A stretch of DNA of 9,432 bases from Flavobacterium sp. (GCA_003449615.1 DMHA01000073.1:452-9883), one strand, 5' to 3'. Positions 1-7,844 are shown, counted from the stretch's first letter. Numbers and translations are program-made. The notes: generated by a model from the sequence alone, not told the origin.

Positions 1-545
1 GAAATTACGAAGACGATAGCTTTCTTTTTCTGGGTGCTCGACAAGAATTTCAGGGCTTGAGCAATATCGGTTTTGTGGCTTTTGGGTTCAAATTCTATCA
101 ATTCACGAATGATTCTCAAAACGTGTGAACGCCCTTTTTTGGGCGGAATGTACAATTCGATATGGTCTGAAAATAATATTAAACCTATTTTATCGTTGTT
201 TTGTGTCGCCGAAAATGCCATTGTTGCAGCAATTTCGGTAACAATTTCTTTCTTAAATTGATTTTTGGAACCAAAACTTTCCGAACCCGAAATATCCACC
301 ATCAACATCATCGTCAATTCGCGTTCTTCCTCGAAAACTTTTACGTGAGCCTCATTGTAACGCGCCGTTACATTCCAATCAATCGCACGAATATCATCGC
401 CATATTGGTAAGGACGCACTTCGCTAAAAGTCATTCCACGACCTTTGAACGAGGTGTGGTATTCTCCCGAAAAGATATGATCGCTCAATCTTCGGGTTTT
501 GATTTCTATTTTTCGTACTTTTTTTAAGAGGTCTTTTGTTTCCAT
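1..545 (-). CDS. DUF58 domain protein with VWA-like fold (N-terminal part, cut by window edge)
   Basis: The first 181 residues are visible; the C-terminal part lies beyond position 1. The chain starts METKDLLKKVRKIEI. It carries the DUF58 signature around residues 44-74 (RPYQYGDDIRAIDWN, then ARYNEAHVKVFEEER). A von Willebrand A-type metal site follows, with the DxSxS pattern at D84, S86 and S88 (MVDISGS). DUF58 proteins are typically encoded next to MoxR ATPases, as here, where moxR is upstream in transcription with a 134-base spacer. In Bacteroidetes such pairs usually continue into Bat (VWA/TPR) genes, which would lie outside this window. The role is inferred: a metal-binding partner or target of the MoxR chaperone, linked in the literature to envelope or stress functions. 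No signal peptide or membrane segment is seen in the visible part. The ATG at 543-545 is the natural start, because the DUF58 core begins soon after it. Confidence 0.92.
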   Translation of the reverse strand, partial: METKDLLKKVRKIEIKTRRLSDHIFSGEYHTSFKGRGMTFSEVRPYQYGDDIRAIDWNVTARYNEAHVKVFEEERELTMMLMVDISGSESFGSKNQFKKEIVTEIAATMAFSATQNNDKIGLILFSDHIELYIPPKKGRSHVLRIIRELIEFEPKSHKTDIAQALKFLSSTQKKKAIVFVI

Positions 546-555
546 TTCTTTGGAT

Positions 556-673
556 TGCAGAATTTAGATTTTAGATTTTAGATTCCGAGTCGCAAAACAA
601 CTAAACGCTGAATAAATGACCCTTTTCTTAAATTGCAGGTTTTAAATCTAAAATCTGCAATCTAAAATCTAAA
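556..673. repeat. Period-7 repeats in inverted orientation between moxR and the DUF58 gene
   Basis: Positions 563-583 are three perfect copies of TTTAGAT, preceded at 556-562 by the related TGCAGAA. Positions 646-673 are four units in the opposite orientation: ATCTAAA, ATCTGCA, ATCTAAA, ATCTAAA. The two blocks are therefore inverted copies of one heptamer family, about 60 bases apart, and could pair as a long AT-rich hairpin in the moxR-DUF58 transcript. The right block ends six bases before the moxR stop codon. A role as a transcript-processing or attenuation structure is only inferred. Confidence 0.8.
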
Positions 674-679
674 CTATTT

Positions 680-1684
680 TTAAGGTACTTCAATCTCGTT
701 GATGATTTTGTTGATTATGTCCACCGAAGTGATATTTTCGGCTTCGGCTTCATAAGTAATTCCTATTCTGTGACGCAATACATCGTGCACCACGGCACGA
801 ACATCTTCTGGAATTACATAACCCCGACGTTTGATAAAAGCATAACATTTTGCAGCATTCGCCAAATTGATGCTTCCACGTGGCGAAGCTCCGAAACTGA
901 TTAATGGTTTCAAATTGGCCAATTTGTATTTTTCAGGATAACGGGTGGCGAAAACAATATCGAGAATGTATTTTTCGATTTTTTCGTCCATATAAACCTC
1001 TCGAACGGCTTCTTGCGCTCGCAAAATTTGTTCAACTGTAACTACGGGATTTACTTTTTCGTAATTTCCTTTCAGGTTTTGACGCACTACCATTCTCTCA
1101 TCTTCCATTTTTGGATAATCAATTACCGTTTTCAACATAAAACGATCGACTTGAGCTTCTGGCAAAGGGTAGGTTCCTTCTTGTTCGATTGGATTTTGGG
1201 TTGCCAAAACTAAAAACGGTTTGTCTAATTTGAAAGTGGAGTCGCCAATAGTTACTTGTTTTTCCTGCATCGCTTCCAATAATGCCGATTGCACTTTGGC
1301 TGGTGCACGATTGATTTCATCGGCTAGAACGAAATTAGCAAAAATGGGGCCTTTTTTTATAGAAAATTCATTCGATTTAATGTTGTAAATCATCGTTCCC
1401 ACCACATCTGCTGGCAATAAATCTGGGGTAAACTGGATTCTGCTAAACGAACCTTGAACGGCTTGCGCCAAAGTGTTTATGGCTAAAGTTTTTGCCAATC
1501 CCGGAACCCCTTCAAGTAGAATGTGCCCTTGTCCTAAAAGCCCAATTAACAATCGCTCAATCATCTGCTTTTGACCCACGATTACCTTATTCATTTCCAT
1601 AGTAAGCAAATCGATGAAGGCGCTTTCTCTTTCTATTTTTTCATTGATGGCTCTAATGTCCAAAGTACTTGTATTTTCTTCCAT
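680..1684 (-). CDS. MoxR-family AAA+ ATPase
   Basis: This 334-residue protein is full length for the MoxR (AAA_3) family. Walker A is GVPGLAKT at residues 59-66. Walker B is VLADEINR at 119-126, with D122 and E123. The sensor-1 region is ATQNP at 161-165. A likely arginine finger is R181 in EAQVDRF, and the sensor-2 arginine is R269 in GASPRGS. The C-terminal lid domain is intact, ending at IEVP. MoxR proteins are cytoplasmic hexameric ATPases that act as chaperones, helping metal-cofactor insertion or complex assembly for VWA-domain partners. The DUF58/VWA gene directly downstream on the same strand is the expected partner and probably cotranscribed. The ATG at 1684 gives the usual short N-terminal helix before the AAA core. 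No convincing promoter was found in the AT-rich spacer upstream. Confidence 0.95.
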   Translation of the reverse strand: MEENTSTLDIRAINEKIERESAFIDLLTMEMNKVIVGQKQMIERLLIGLLGQGHILLEGVPGLAKTLAINTLAQAVQGSFSRIQFTPDLLPADVVGTMIYNIKSNEFSIKKGPIFANFVLADEINRAPAKVQSALLEAMQEKQVTIGDSTFKLDKPFLVLATQNPIEQEGTYPLPEAQVDRFMLKTVIDYPKMEDERMVVRQNLKGNYEKVNPVVTVEQILRAQEAVREVYMDEKIEKYILDIVFATRYPEKYKLANLKPLISFGASPRGSINLANAAKCYAFIKRRGYVIPEDVRAVVHDVLRHRIGITYEAEAENITSVDIINKIINEIEVP

Positions 1685-1897
1685 TTTAGTATTTTAATTG
1701 CTGAAAATTGTGTTCTCTTTTTTTGATGGTGCAAATTGAATTTTTTTTTAGAAGTACGATGTTAATAAATGGTTAAAACTTCTTATTAGCACTGAATTTT
1801 AAGGATGTTTTGTGATAGTATTTTCATAAATTTAAAGTTTTAAAAAAAACTATATAAAAATCAATAATTCACAACTCATTTTATACTATTGAAACCA

Positions 1898-2770
1898 ATG
1901 ACAAAAACACCTTTTTCTAAAATAATAGCAGGCACAATGACCTGGGGAGTTTGGGGCAAAAAACTAGACAAAAACCAAAAGATTGATTTAATGAATTTCT
2001 GTATTGAAATGGGAATTACCACATTTGATCACGCAGATATTTATGGTGGTTACACTAACGAGTCTGATTTTGGGAACGCTTTTGTAGAAAGCCAAATTAA
2101 AAGAGAAGACATACAACTGATTTCAAAATGCGGTATTCAATTGCCATCGGCTAACAGAAACACGAAAATCCATCACTACAACTATTCTAAGTCACACATC
2201 ATTTGGTCAGCCGAAAACGCTCTGAAAAATTTGAAAACAGATTATTTGGATTTGTTATTGTTGCACAGACCAAGCCCATTGATGCAAGTGGACGAGATTG
2301 CCGAAGCGATTGAAAAACTTATATCTGAAGGAAAGATTTTGGATGTTGGCGTTTCTAATTTTACGCCTAGCCAAACCGATTTAATCCAGAGCAAAACAAA
2401 AATAAATTACAACCAAATAGAATTTTCGGTTACGCATTTAGAGCCAATGCTCGACGGAAGTTTAGACTATATGCAACTTCACAAAATTCAACCGATGTGC
2501 TGGTCTCCGATGGGAAGTGTTTTCAAAAAAGTGGATGAAAAATCCATTCGAATTATAAAATTGGCATCGGAGCTTTCGTTGAAATATAATGTTGAAATTG
2601 ATGCTTTACTTCTGGCTTGGATTTTGAAACATCCGGCTGGAATTTTACCAGTTTTTGGCACAACCAATAAAACTAGAATTGCTAATTTGATGAAAGCCAC
2701 AACATTTGAAATGGAATTGGAAGATTGGTTTGCGTTTTGGACAGAAAGTGCTGGAAATCATGTTCCATAA
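1898..2770 (+). CDS. Aldo/keto reductase (YdhF-like)
   Basis: This NAD(P)H-dependent oxidoreductase has 290 residues and a TIM-barrel fold typical of the aldo/keto reductase family. The catalytic tetrad is visible: D44 and Y49 in FDHADIYGG, K77 in LISKCG, and H123 in LLLHRPSP. The GVSNF motif is at 151-155. A cofactor-phosphate binding segment near the C-terminus reads FGTTNKTRI (253-261). The overall pattern, including the HRPSPLM segment and the WSPMGS stretch near 202, resembles E. coli YdhF. The substrate is unknown; small aldehydes or ketones are usual. I chose the ATG at 1898 over an in-frame TTG at 1889, because ATG is preferred and the family normally begins just before this strand. 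The gene stands alone, with a divergent moxR upstream and an intergenic repeat element downstream. Confidence 0.93.
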   Translation: MTKTPFSKIIAGTMTWGVWGKKLDKNQKIDLMNFCIEMGITTFDHADIYGGYTNESDFGNAFVESQIKREDIQLISKCGIQLPSANRNTKIHHYNYSKSHIIWSAENALKNLKTDYLDLLLLHRPSPLMQVDEIAEAIEKLISEGKILDVGVSNFTPSQTDLIQSKTKINYNQIEFSVTHLEPMLDGSLDYMQLHKIQPMCWSPMGSVFKKVDEKSIRIIKLASELSLKYNVEIDALLLAWILKHPAGILPVFGTTNKTRIANLMKATTFEMELEDWFAFWTESAGNHVP

Positions 2771-2863
2771 AATTTTTTTAAAAGCAAACGTTATTTTTAA
2801 GCCTTTAAAATTTTGACATAATATCTATAATTCGCTTTTAAATTGAGAGGTAAAGAAGGTGTT

Positions 2864-3018
2864 GGTTTACGACAAGTTGCATTTATCAAAAAAAGACACA
2901 ACCCTAATTGAAACCCTGAGTAATGTTGAAGAATAAAACCTTGTCAAAGAACATTACCAACGGTTTCAACCGTTGGGACTTGAGGTAAAAGTTTTTATAA
3001 ATGCAATTTGTCGTGCAC
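2864..3018. mobile_element. MITE/REP-like palindromic element with terminal inverted repeats and flanking direct repeats
   Basis: The ends pair as imperfect inverted repeats. Positions 2869-2891 begin ACGACAAGTTGCATTTAT. The reverse complement of 2992-3014 begins ACGACAAATTGCATTTAT. They match at 21 of 23 positions by eye. Inside lies a perfect hairpin at 2957-2976, CCAACGGTT-TC-AACCGTTGG. A second, weaker stem lies just before it: GTAATGTT at 2920-2927 with AACATTAC at 2950-2957. The whole could fold into a branched cruciform. The 11-mer AAGAAGGTGTT occurs immediately outside both ends (2853-2863 and 3019-3029), which looks like a target-site duplication. There is no coding capacity, so any mobility would need a transposase elsewhere, for example an IS-encoded one or a RAYT-type protein. 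Classification as a MITE is inferred; the repeats are seen directly. Confidence 0.68.
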
Positions 3019-3098
3019 AAGAAGGTGTTTTTTTAAATTTTGAATTGAAAATCAAATCTTCAAATCCTAGACATTTTTATTAATTATAACTTTTCGTC

Positions 3099-3130
3099 TT
3101 TGTTTTGTTATATTTCTTTGTGTAGATTTG
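3099..3130 (+). promoter_or_regulatory. Bacteroidetes-type sigma-A promoter for the acyl-CoA dehydrogenase gene
   Basis: TTTG at 3099-3102 is followed, after 20 bases, by TAGATTTG at 3123-3130. This is a full match to the flavobacterial -7 consensus TAnnTTTG, with the -33 TTG element at normal spacing. Transcription would begin around 3136-3138, leaving a leader of only about a dozen bases before the ATG at 3150. No strong Shine-Dalgarno sequence is present, which is normal in this phylum. Confidence 0.7.
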
Positions 3131-3149
3131 TGACATAAACTTTCGAATT

Positions 3150-4328
3150 ATGAAACCAGATTTATTTCAAGCTCCAGATTATTACCACCTTGACGATTTA
3201 TTGACAGACGAACACAAATTGGTTCGTGATTCGGCACGCGAATGGGTAAAACGTGAAGTTTCGCCCATCATAGAAGACTATGCGCAACGTGCTGAATTTC
3301 CGAAACAAATCATCAAAGGTTTGGCGGATATTGGCGCATTTGGCCCTTATATTCCCGAGGAATATGGCGGCGCGGGTTTGGATCATATTTCGTATGGCTT
3401 GATTATGCAGGAAATCGAAAGAGGCGATTCGGGCGTTCGCTCTACTGCTTCGGTTCAATCGTCGTTGGTAATGTATCCAATTTGGAAATACGGAAACGAG
3501 GAACAACGGATGAAATATTTACCCAAACTGGCTTCGGGAGAATATATGGGATGCTTTGGTTTGACCGAACCCAATTACGGTTCAGATCCGGGAAGTATGA
3601 TTACCAATTTCAAAGATATGGGCGACCATTATTTGTTGAATGGTGCCAAAATGTGGATTTCGAATGCGCCTTTTGCCGATATTGCCATCGTTTGGGCAAA
3701 AAATGAAGAAGGAAGAATTCACGGATTGATTGTCGAGCGAGGAATGCAAGGATTTACCACTCCCGAAACGCATAATAAGTGGTCGCTTCGAGCATCGGCA
3801 ACTGGAGAATTGATTTTTGATAATGTGAAAGTGCCAAAAGAAAATTTATTGCCCAATAAATCAGGACTTGGTGCACCACTTGGTTGCTTGGATTCTGCGC
3901 GTTATGGCATTGCTTGGGGAGCGATTGGCGCTGCGATGGATTGTTATGACACGGCTTTGCGTTATGCCAAGGAAAGAATTCAGTTTGGCAAACCCATTGC
4001 TGGAATGCAATTGCAACAAAAAAAATTGGCCGAAATGATTACCGAAATCACCAAAGCACAATTGCTCACTTGGCGATTGGGCGTTTTAAGAAACGAAGGA
4101 AAAGCCACCACAGCACAAATCTCGATGGCGAAAAGAAATAATGTAAATATGGCTATCACTATTGCCCGTGAAGCCCGACAAATGCTGGGCGGAATGGGGA
4201 TTTCAGGCGAATATTCGATTATGCGTCACAGCATGAATTTAGAATCGGTCATCACTTATGAGGGAACTCACGATATTCATTTATTGATTACCGGAATGGA
4301 TATTACCGGGATTCCGGCTTTTAAATAG
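3150..4328 (+). CDS. gcdH: Acyl-CoA dehydrogenase, glutaryl-CoA dehydrogenase type
   Basis: This 392-residue FAD enzyme has the length and motifs of glutaryl-CoA dehydrogenase, which oxidises and decarboxylates glutaryl-CoA to crotonyl-CoA in lysine and tryptophan breakdown. The segment DSGVRSTASVQSSLVM (93-108) is characteristic; R97 matches the arginine that binds the substrate's distal carboxylate in this subfamily. The flavin-binding signature CFGLTEPNYGSDP follows at about 135-147. The catalytic base is E371 in the C-terminal TYEGTHDIH block, which is followed by TGMDITGIPAF, again typical of this type. The ATG at 3150 lies just behind a strong promoter, and the chain begins like its relatives. 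The gene is monocistronic: the next gene is convergent, and a terminator lies about 135 bases downstream. No other lysine-degradation gene is in the window, so the pathway role rests on motifs alone. The main alternative is another short-chain acyl-CoA dehydrogenase. Confidence 0.9.
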   Translation: MKPDLFQAPDYYHLDDLLTDEHKLVRDSAREWVKREVSPIIEDYAQRAEFPKQIIKGLADIGAFGPYIPEEYGGAGLDHISYGLIMQEIERGDSGVRSTASVQSSLVMYPIWKYGNEEQRMKYLPKLASGEYMGCFGLTEPNYGSDPGSMITNFKDMGDHYLLNGAKMWISNAPFADIAIVWAKNEEGRIHGLIVERGMQGFTTPETHNKWSLRASATGELIFDNVKVPKENLLPNKSGLGAPLGCLDSARYGIAWGAIGAAMDCYDTALRYAKERIQFGKPIAGMQLQQKKLAEMITEITKAQLLTWRLGVLRNEGKATTAQISMAKRNNVNMAITIAREARQMLGGMGISGEYSIMRHSMNLESVITYEGTHDIHLLITGMDITGIPAFK

Positions 4329-4373
4329 TAAAGTAATCATGGGTTGAAATAAAACAAAGTATTTTGAGGAGCA

Positions 4374-4403
4374 GACCTAACAGGTTTCTAAAACCTGTTA
4401 GGT
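4374..4403. repeat. Perfect 14-base palindromic hairpin (REP-like)
   Basis: GACCTAACAGGTTT at 4374-4387 pairs perfectly with AAACCTGTTAGGTC at 4390-4403 across a two-base loop (CT). From memory, this palindrome is a common dispersed intergenic repeat in flavobacteria, often found at the ends of genes. It lies between two convergent genes and could stop or protect transcripts from either side, although no long T-run follows. It shares an AACnGGTT...AACCnGTT core with the hairpin at 2957-2976. Confidence 0.8.
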
Positions 4404-4462
4404 CTTTAACTTAAAAATCAGAAAGTTATACATTCAATTCTTGATTGGCATATTTAAGCTAT

Positions 4463-4493
4463 AAGGCTTTTTCATTTCTGAAGAGCCTTTTTT
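4463..4493 (+). terminator. Rho-independent terminator of the acyl-CoA dehydrogenase gene
   Basis: AAGGCT at 4463-4468 pairs with AGCCTT at 4484-4489. The stem extends inward (TTTTTCA with TGAAGA, one bulge) to a short TTTC loop, and six T residues follow at 4488-4493. A third copy of the motif, AAGGCT at 4494-4499, lets the minus strand form an alternative AGCCTT-AAAA-AAGGCT hairpin, so the ferredoxin transcript from the other side may also end here. Confidence 0.7.
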
Positions 4494-4508
4494 AAGGCTA
4501 ATTAATAC

Positions 4509-4841
4509 CTAAAACAAGGGCGCCAATTCTATTTCCAAACCATCCAAAGCTGCAGTAACAGGGATTTGACAACTCAAACGGCTGTTGGTTTTTATGTTGG
4601 GTAATCTTGATAGCGTGGCTAATTCGGTTTCTCGTTTTTCGGGTAAATTAACCTCGTTGAGGGCATAACATTGACAGGTGTGACACATCGCCATTCCGCC
4701 GCACAAACCTATTGTTCCAATGGGTTCCAACTCATAAGCCCGCACAACTTGCATTAAATTTAATGCCATATCGGTGGGCACTTTTACTTGGTGTGTTTGA
4801 CCTTTTCGATCTTTTATTTTGATGGTGATATCTTTTGGCAT
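4509..4841 (-). CDS. Adrenodoxin-type [2Fe-2S] ferredoxin
   Basis: This 110-residue soluble electron carrier carries the Cx5C-x2-C...C cluster pattern of adrenodoxin/Isc-type ferredoxins. C47, C53 and C56 lie in GLCGGMAMCHTC, and C91 in RLSCQIP; an additional C58 is probably not a ligand. The fold starts with a beta strand (DITIKIKD) and ends in the acidic LEIELAPLF. I chose the ATG at 4839-4841; an in-frame TTG at 4859 would add six residues (xNPPYK) not expected in the family. Such ferredoxins donate electrons to Fe-S cluster assembly or to oxygenases; which one cannot be told here. The Nfu and Mrp genes on the same strand further along suggest an Fe-S context, with a restriction-modification gene now in between. 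The 99-base spacer to that gene has no clear terminator or promoter. Confidence 0.92.
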   Translation of the reverse strand: MPKDITIKIKDRKGQTHQVKVPTDMALNLMQVVRAYELEPIGTIGLCGGMAMCHTCQCYALNEVNLPEKRETELATLSRLPNIKTNSRLSCQIPVTAALDGLEIELAPLF

Positions 4842-4940
4842 TTTATATGGCGGATTCAAGTCATAAAGGTAACTTTTCCATTATTTGTTAATTTGTGTAA
4901 ATATACTTGGTTTGCTTTTTTGGTTCGCTATTCGTTTTCC

Positions 4941-7844
4941 TCAATTATTTTTTTTAATTTTCTTCGTTTTCCCTTTTGTAAAAAGGTCTGCCGTATATTT
5001 TTCGTAAAGTTCAAACAAAAATTCCATTCTGTTGGCTTCACTTGTAAATGCTTGTGGTTTGTAAGCAGCATCTACAGCTTTGTCTAATTCAATGTGAGCC
5101 TTTATTAGTGTTGGTGGCATTGTTAACGGATAGTATAAATCAGCCAAAGAGCTTTTTGGAAAACTGGAACGAACTTCTAAAACTTTTTGTGATTTTTCTT
5201 CAATTTTAGCAATTTGTTTTTCTGTTGGATTTTCTGGCCAAGGATAGTTATTGTAAACAATATCTTTTGAATATCTGAAATCACTTTTTAATCTTCCGCA
5301 AACAGATTTTACCCAAGCCATGTGCATTGTAGACATTAATACTCCAAAATGAAATAAATTTCCATTAGGAATTGACATACAAGTATCACTAACAATTGAG
5401 TTTTTATCAAAAAAACCCATCGGTATATATTTTCTGTTTTCAGAAGAAACCCTTGGCACAACAATAAAAGTTTCTGGTTGGTTTCTATCACGAAATAATG
5501 CTGGTGTTTCAGCAAATTTTTGAGTTGAAGGTGCTACACTTGCTAATCTAAATTTCTTCACTAAATCAACTCGTTTTAATACTTCGGGGAACTGTTTTAA
5601 TTCGTTTGGTTGTGCTCCAACAAGCCAAATACACCAACGTTTTTCACCATTTAGGAATTCATAAGCTGAAATTAAAGGCATTATAAATTTCTCTGCTTTC
5701 GGTTCTTTCTCAAGAAATTCATTTTTCTCAATATCCGATAATAATAAATGTCCACCATCTAAAGGCATATTTCCAAAACTCATTTTTGGGACATTGCAAA
5801 TAGGATTAGAACTTTTGTTAATCAATAAATCTTTTGCATCAATTAAATATGGGTTGATGTTTTTTGCTTTAATTTCGTGTGCCTCTCCTTTAATGTCATC
5901 ATATTCAAAAATATTTTTATTATTAGTGTCGTAGTTGGCAAAACCTACGATTATACAATAAACAGCTGCATTTCCTTTGGCTTCGTTGCTCCATTTAAAA
6001 GTACGGTGTGCAAAATGAATTTTTATATTGTGTTTATGGAGCATTTGTCCCCAAAGAATGCCCGTTTGTTCGCCTTGAACAATAGAATTTGTGGAAACAA
6101 AAGCTACTTTTGTTTTGGTGTTCTGTATATATTTAGCCGCTTTTATGTACCAACCTGTTACATAATCAAGATTTCCACTACCTTGAATATTATCAAGTTC
6201 TTTAACTATTTGATTTCTTTGAAATTGATTCATTATTTTTGACCCAATAAAAGGCGGGTTTCCTATGATGTAATCAAACTTTGTATCGGGTTTAACCTCT
6301 GAAAATTCATTAACTATTTTATAATGTTCAACTTGTAGTTTAATTTTTCCATACTTAACTTCAGGTTCTTTAACCATCGAGTTGATGATTATTTCAGCAT
6401 CTTTTGCATTGATATGAATGGTGTTTTCTTCGTTTAACAGGCTATTCCATTCTGTTTTTAAAGCATCTCCCTGAGTAATATTTGCTGATTTTACCAAAGG
6501 TATTCTAAGTAGTTTTTCTCCCGTTTCTATACTACAATACATATTCATTTGATGGTCAATTAGCCACATTGCCACTTCTGCAATCCTTGATGGAAACTCT
6601 TCATATTCAATTCCGTAAAATTTATCTACGTTAACTTTAAAAAACAATGAAATATCCAAGAAATCCATTTGATGAATTCTTTTGTTCAATTTTTGTAAAG
6701 TCATTACAACTTTAAACTCGAGTAACCTTAACTCTCTATACGTGATAATTAAAAAATTACCGCAACCACAAGCAGGATCAAGGAAACGCAAACTTGATAT
6801 TTTGTTATGAAACTTTGTAAGTTTTGTTGGGTCGTGATTAACTCTTTCAAACTCTGCCCAAAGGTCATCCAAGAAAAGCGGTTTGATCAATTTTAAAATA
6901 TTGGTTTCGCTGGTGTAATGTGCTCCTAAGTTTCTACGTTCTTTAGGGTTCATTACGCTTTGAAACATGGAACCGAAAATGGCTGGCGATATTTTGCTCC
7001 AATCAATGTAGCAGCAATCAAGCAAAGCTTGACGCATTTTAGAGTCGAAACTTGCAGTAGGCAAGTTCTCTTCAAAAAGTTTTCCGTTAATATAAGGAAA
7101 GTCGGCAAGTTGCTCGTCAAGATTTTTAAAACGATTTTCTTTTGCTGTGTTTAAAACTTGAAATAATTCTTGCAATTTTGAAGCAAGGTCGCTTCCGTCT
7201 TCGGCTGTACGCTGTTCTAAATATTCCTGAAATTGTTGTTTATTGAAAATTGTTGTGTCTTCGGCAAACAATAAAAATAAAATACGAACCAAGTAAACTT
7301 CTAATGAGTGTCCGGTATATCCAATTTCTTCAAGTCTGTCGTGAAGTTTACCCATTAACTCCGCTGCTTTAATGTTTGCAGGGTCTTGTTCTTTGTAAAC
7401 CTTTTTTTGATAACCTAAAATATATCCGAAATGTTGAACATTATTTACTAGAGCATTGAGTTTAAAATCTACGGTTTTATCTTCTTCAAGGTCGTAAAGT
7501 CTAAAATTTTCAAAGTCGGAAACTAGAATGTATTTCGGTAATTCATGTTGTTTTAGTCCGTGGGTGTAGTCTTTGGCTTGTTGGTAGGCTTTGTCAAGGT
7601 TTTTGCCCCGACTTTTCATTTCAATTAATATCGTCCCTTTCCAAAGCAAGTCAATGTAACCATCTTTGTCGTCTAGTTTTTTTACTCTGTGTTCAAAGGT
7701 CGAAACTCGTTTACTGCTAATGCCAAATACATTAAAAAACTCTACTAAAAATGGTTTGGCGTCTGCTTCTTCGTTTGAAGTGTCAGCCCATTCTTTTGAG
7801 AAATTTAATGCTCGGTCTTTTATTTCGTTCCAACTTAATACCAT
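4941..7844 (-). CDS. MmeI-family type IIL (IIG) restriction-modification enzyme
   Basis: One 967-residue polypeptide carries both restriction and methylation, as in MmeI (about 920 residues). The N-terminal nuclease has the D-x9-ExK motif: D65 in GYIDLL, then E75 and K77 in LIEMKSRG, the same spacing as MmeI. A helical linker follows at about 150-300. The adenine methyltransferase region has GAHYTSE (307-313), motif I DPACGCGNF (356-364), GIEYEEF (411-417) and motif IV NPPF (529-532). The target-recognition region spans about 620-865 and ends in YNNYPWP (864-870), then comes a C-terminal helical segment with a lysine-rich tail. All key residues are present and the frame is open throughout, so it should be active. 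Family members methylate adenine on one strand of a short asymmetric site and cut about 20 bases away, with no separate nuclease or specificity subunit. The recognition sequence cannot be read off here. The gene stands alone and looks AT-richer than its neighbours, which suits horizontal acquisition. Confidence 0.93.
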   Translation of the reverse strand: MVLSWNEIKDRALNFSKEWADTSNEEADAKPFLVEFFNVFGISSKRVSTFEHRVKKLDDKDGYIDLLWKGTILIEMKSRGKNLDKAYQQAKDYTHGLKQHELPKYILVSDFENFRLYDLEEDKTVDFKLNALVNNVQHFGYILGYQKKVYKEQDPANIKAAELMGKLHDRLEEIGYTGHSLEVYLVRILFLLFAEDTTIFNKQQFQEYLEQRTAEDGSDLASKLQELFQVLNTAKENRFKNLDEQLADFPYINGKLFEENLPTASFDSKMRQALLDCCYIDWSKISPAIFGSMFQSVMNPKERRNLGAHYTSETNILKLIKPLFLDDLWAEFERVNHDPTKLTKFHNKISSLRFLDPACGCGNFLIITYRELRLLEFKVVMTLQKLNKRIHQMDFLDISLFFKVNVDKFYGIEYEEFPSRIAEVAMWLIDHQMNMYCSIETGEKLLRIPLVKSANITQGDALKTEWNSLLNEENTIHINAKDAEIIINSMVKEPEVKYGKIKLQVEHYKIVNEFSEVKPDTKFDYIIGNPPFIGSKIMNQFQRNQIVKELDNIQGSGNLDYVTGWYIKAAKYIQNTKTKVAFVSTNSIVQGEQTGILWGQMLHKHNIKIHFAHRTFKWSNEAKGNAAVYCIIVGFANYDTNNKNIFEYDDIKGEAHEIKAKNINPYLIDAKDLLINKSSNPICNVPKMSFGNMPLDGGHLLLSDIEKNEFLEKEPKAEKFIMPLISAYEFLNGEKRWCIWLVGAQPNELKQFPEVLKRVDLVKKFRLASVAPSTQKFAETPALFRDRNQPETFIVVPRVSSENRKYIPMGFFDKNSIVSDTCMSIPNGNLFHFGVLMSTMHMAWVKSVCGRLKSDFRYSKDIVYNNYPWPENPTEKQIAKIEEKSQKVLEVRSSFPKSSLADLYYPLTMPPTLIKAHIELDKAVDAAYKPQAFTSEANRMEFLFELYEKYTADLFTKGKTKKIKKNN

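Larger units (their letters stand above)
2771..3149. other. 379-base intergenic region between the reductase and acyl-CoA dehydrogenase genes
   Basis: No ORF worth calling is present on either strand. The left part (2771-2850) is AT-rich and holds a 9-base inverted repeat, TTTAAAAGC at 2777-2785 and GCTTTTAAA at 2834-2842. That repeat is too widely spaced and AT-rich to call a terminator. The middle is a palindromic element (2864-3018) flanked by direct repeats. The right part holds the promoter of the acyl-CoA dehydrogenase gene. Confidence 0.8.

Noticed and set aside
201..527. 108-residue plus-strand ORF
   Set aside because: It lies antisense to the DUF58 coding region, whose protein motifs are unmistakable; its own translation shows no recognisable feature.
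1808..1834. Possible promoter (TTTTG...TAAATTTA) ahead of the aldo/keto reductase gene
   Set aside because: The -7 element lacks the final G and the spacing to the TTG is too short (14 bases); similar matches are expected by chance in such AT-rich DNA.
4788..5087. 99-residue plus-strand ORF spanning the ferredoxin and restriction-modification gene ends
   Set aside because: It overlaps two well-supported minus-strand genes and their spacer; the phenylalanine-rich composition is what antisense reading of lysine-rich codons gives.
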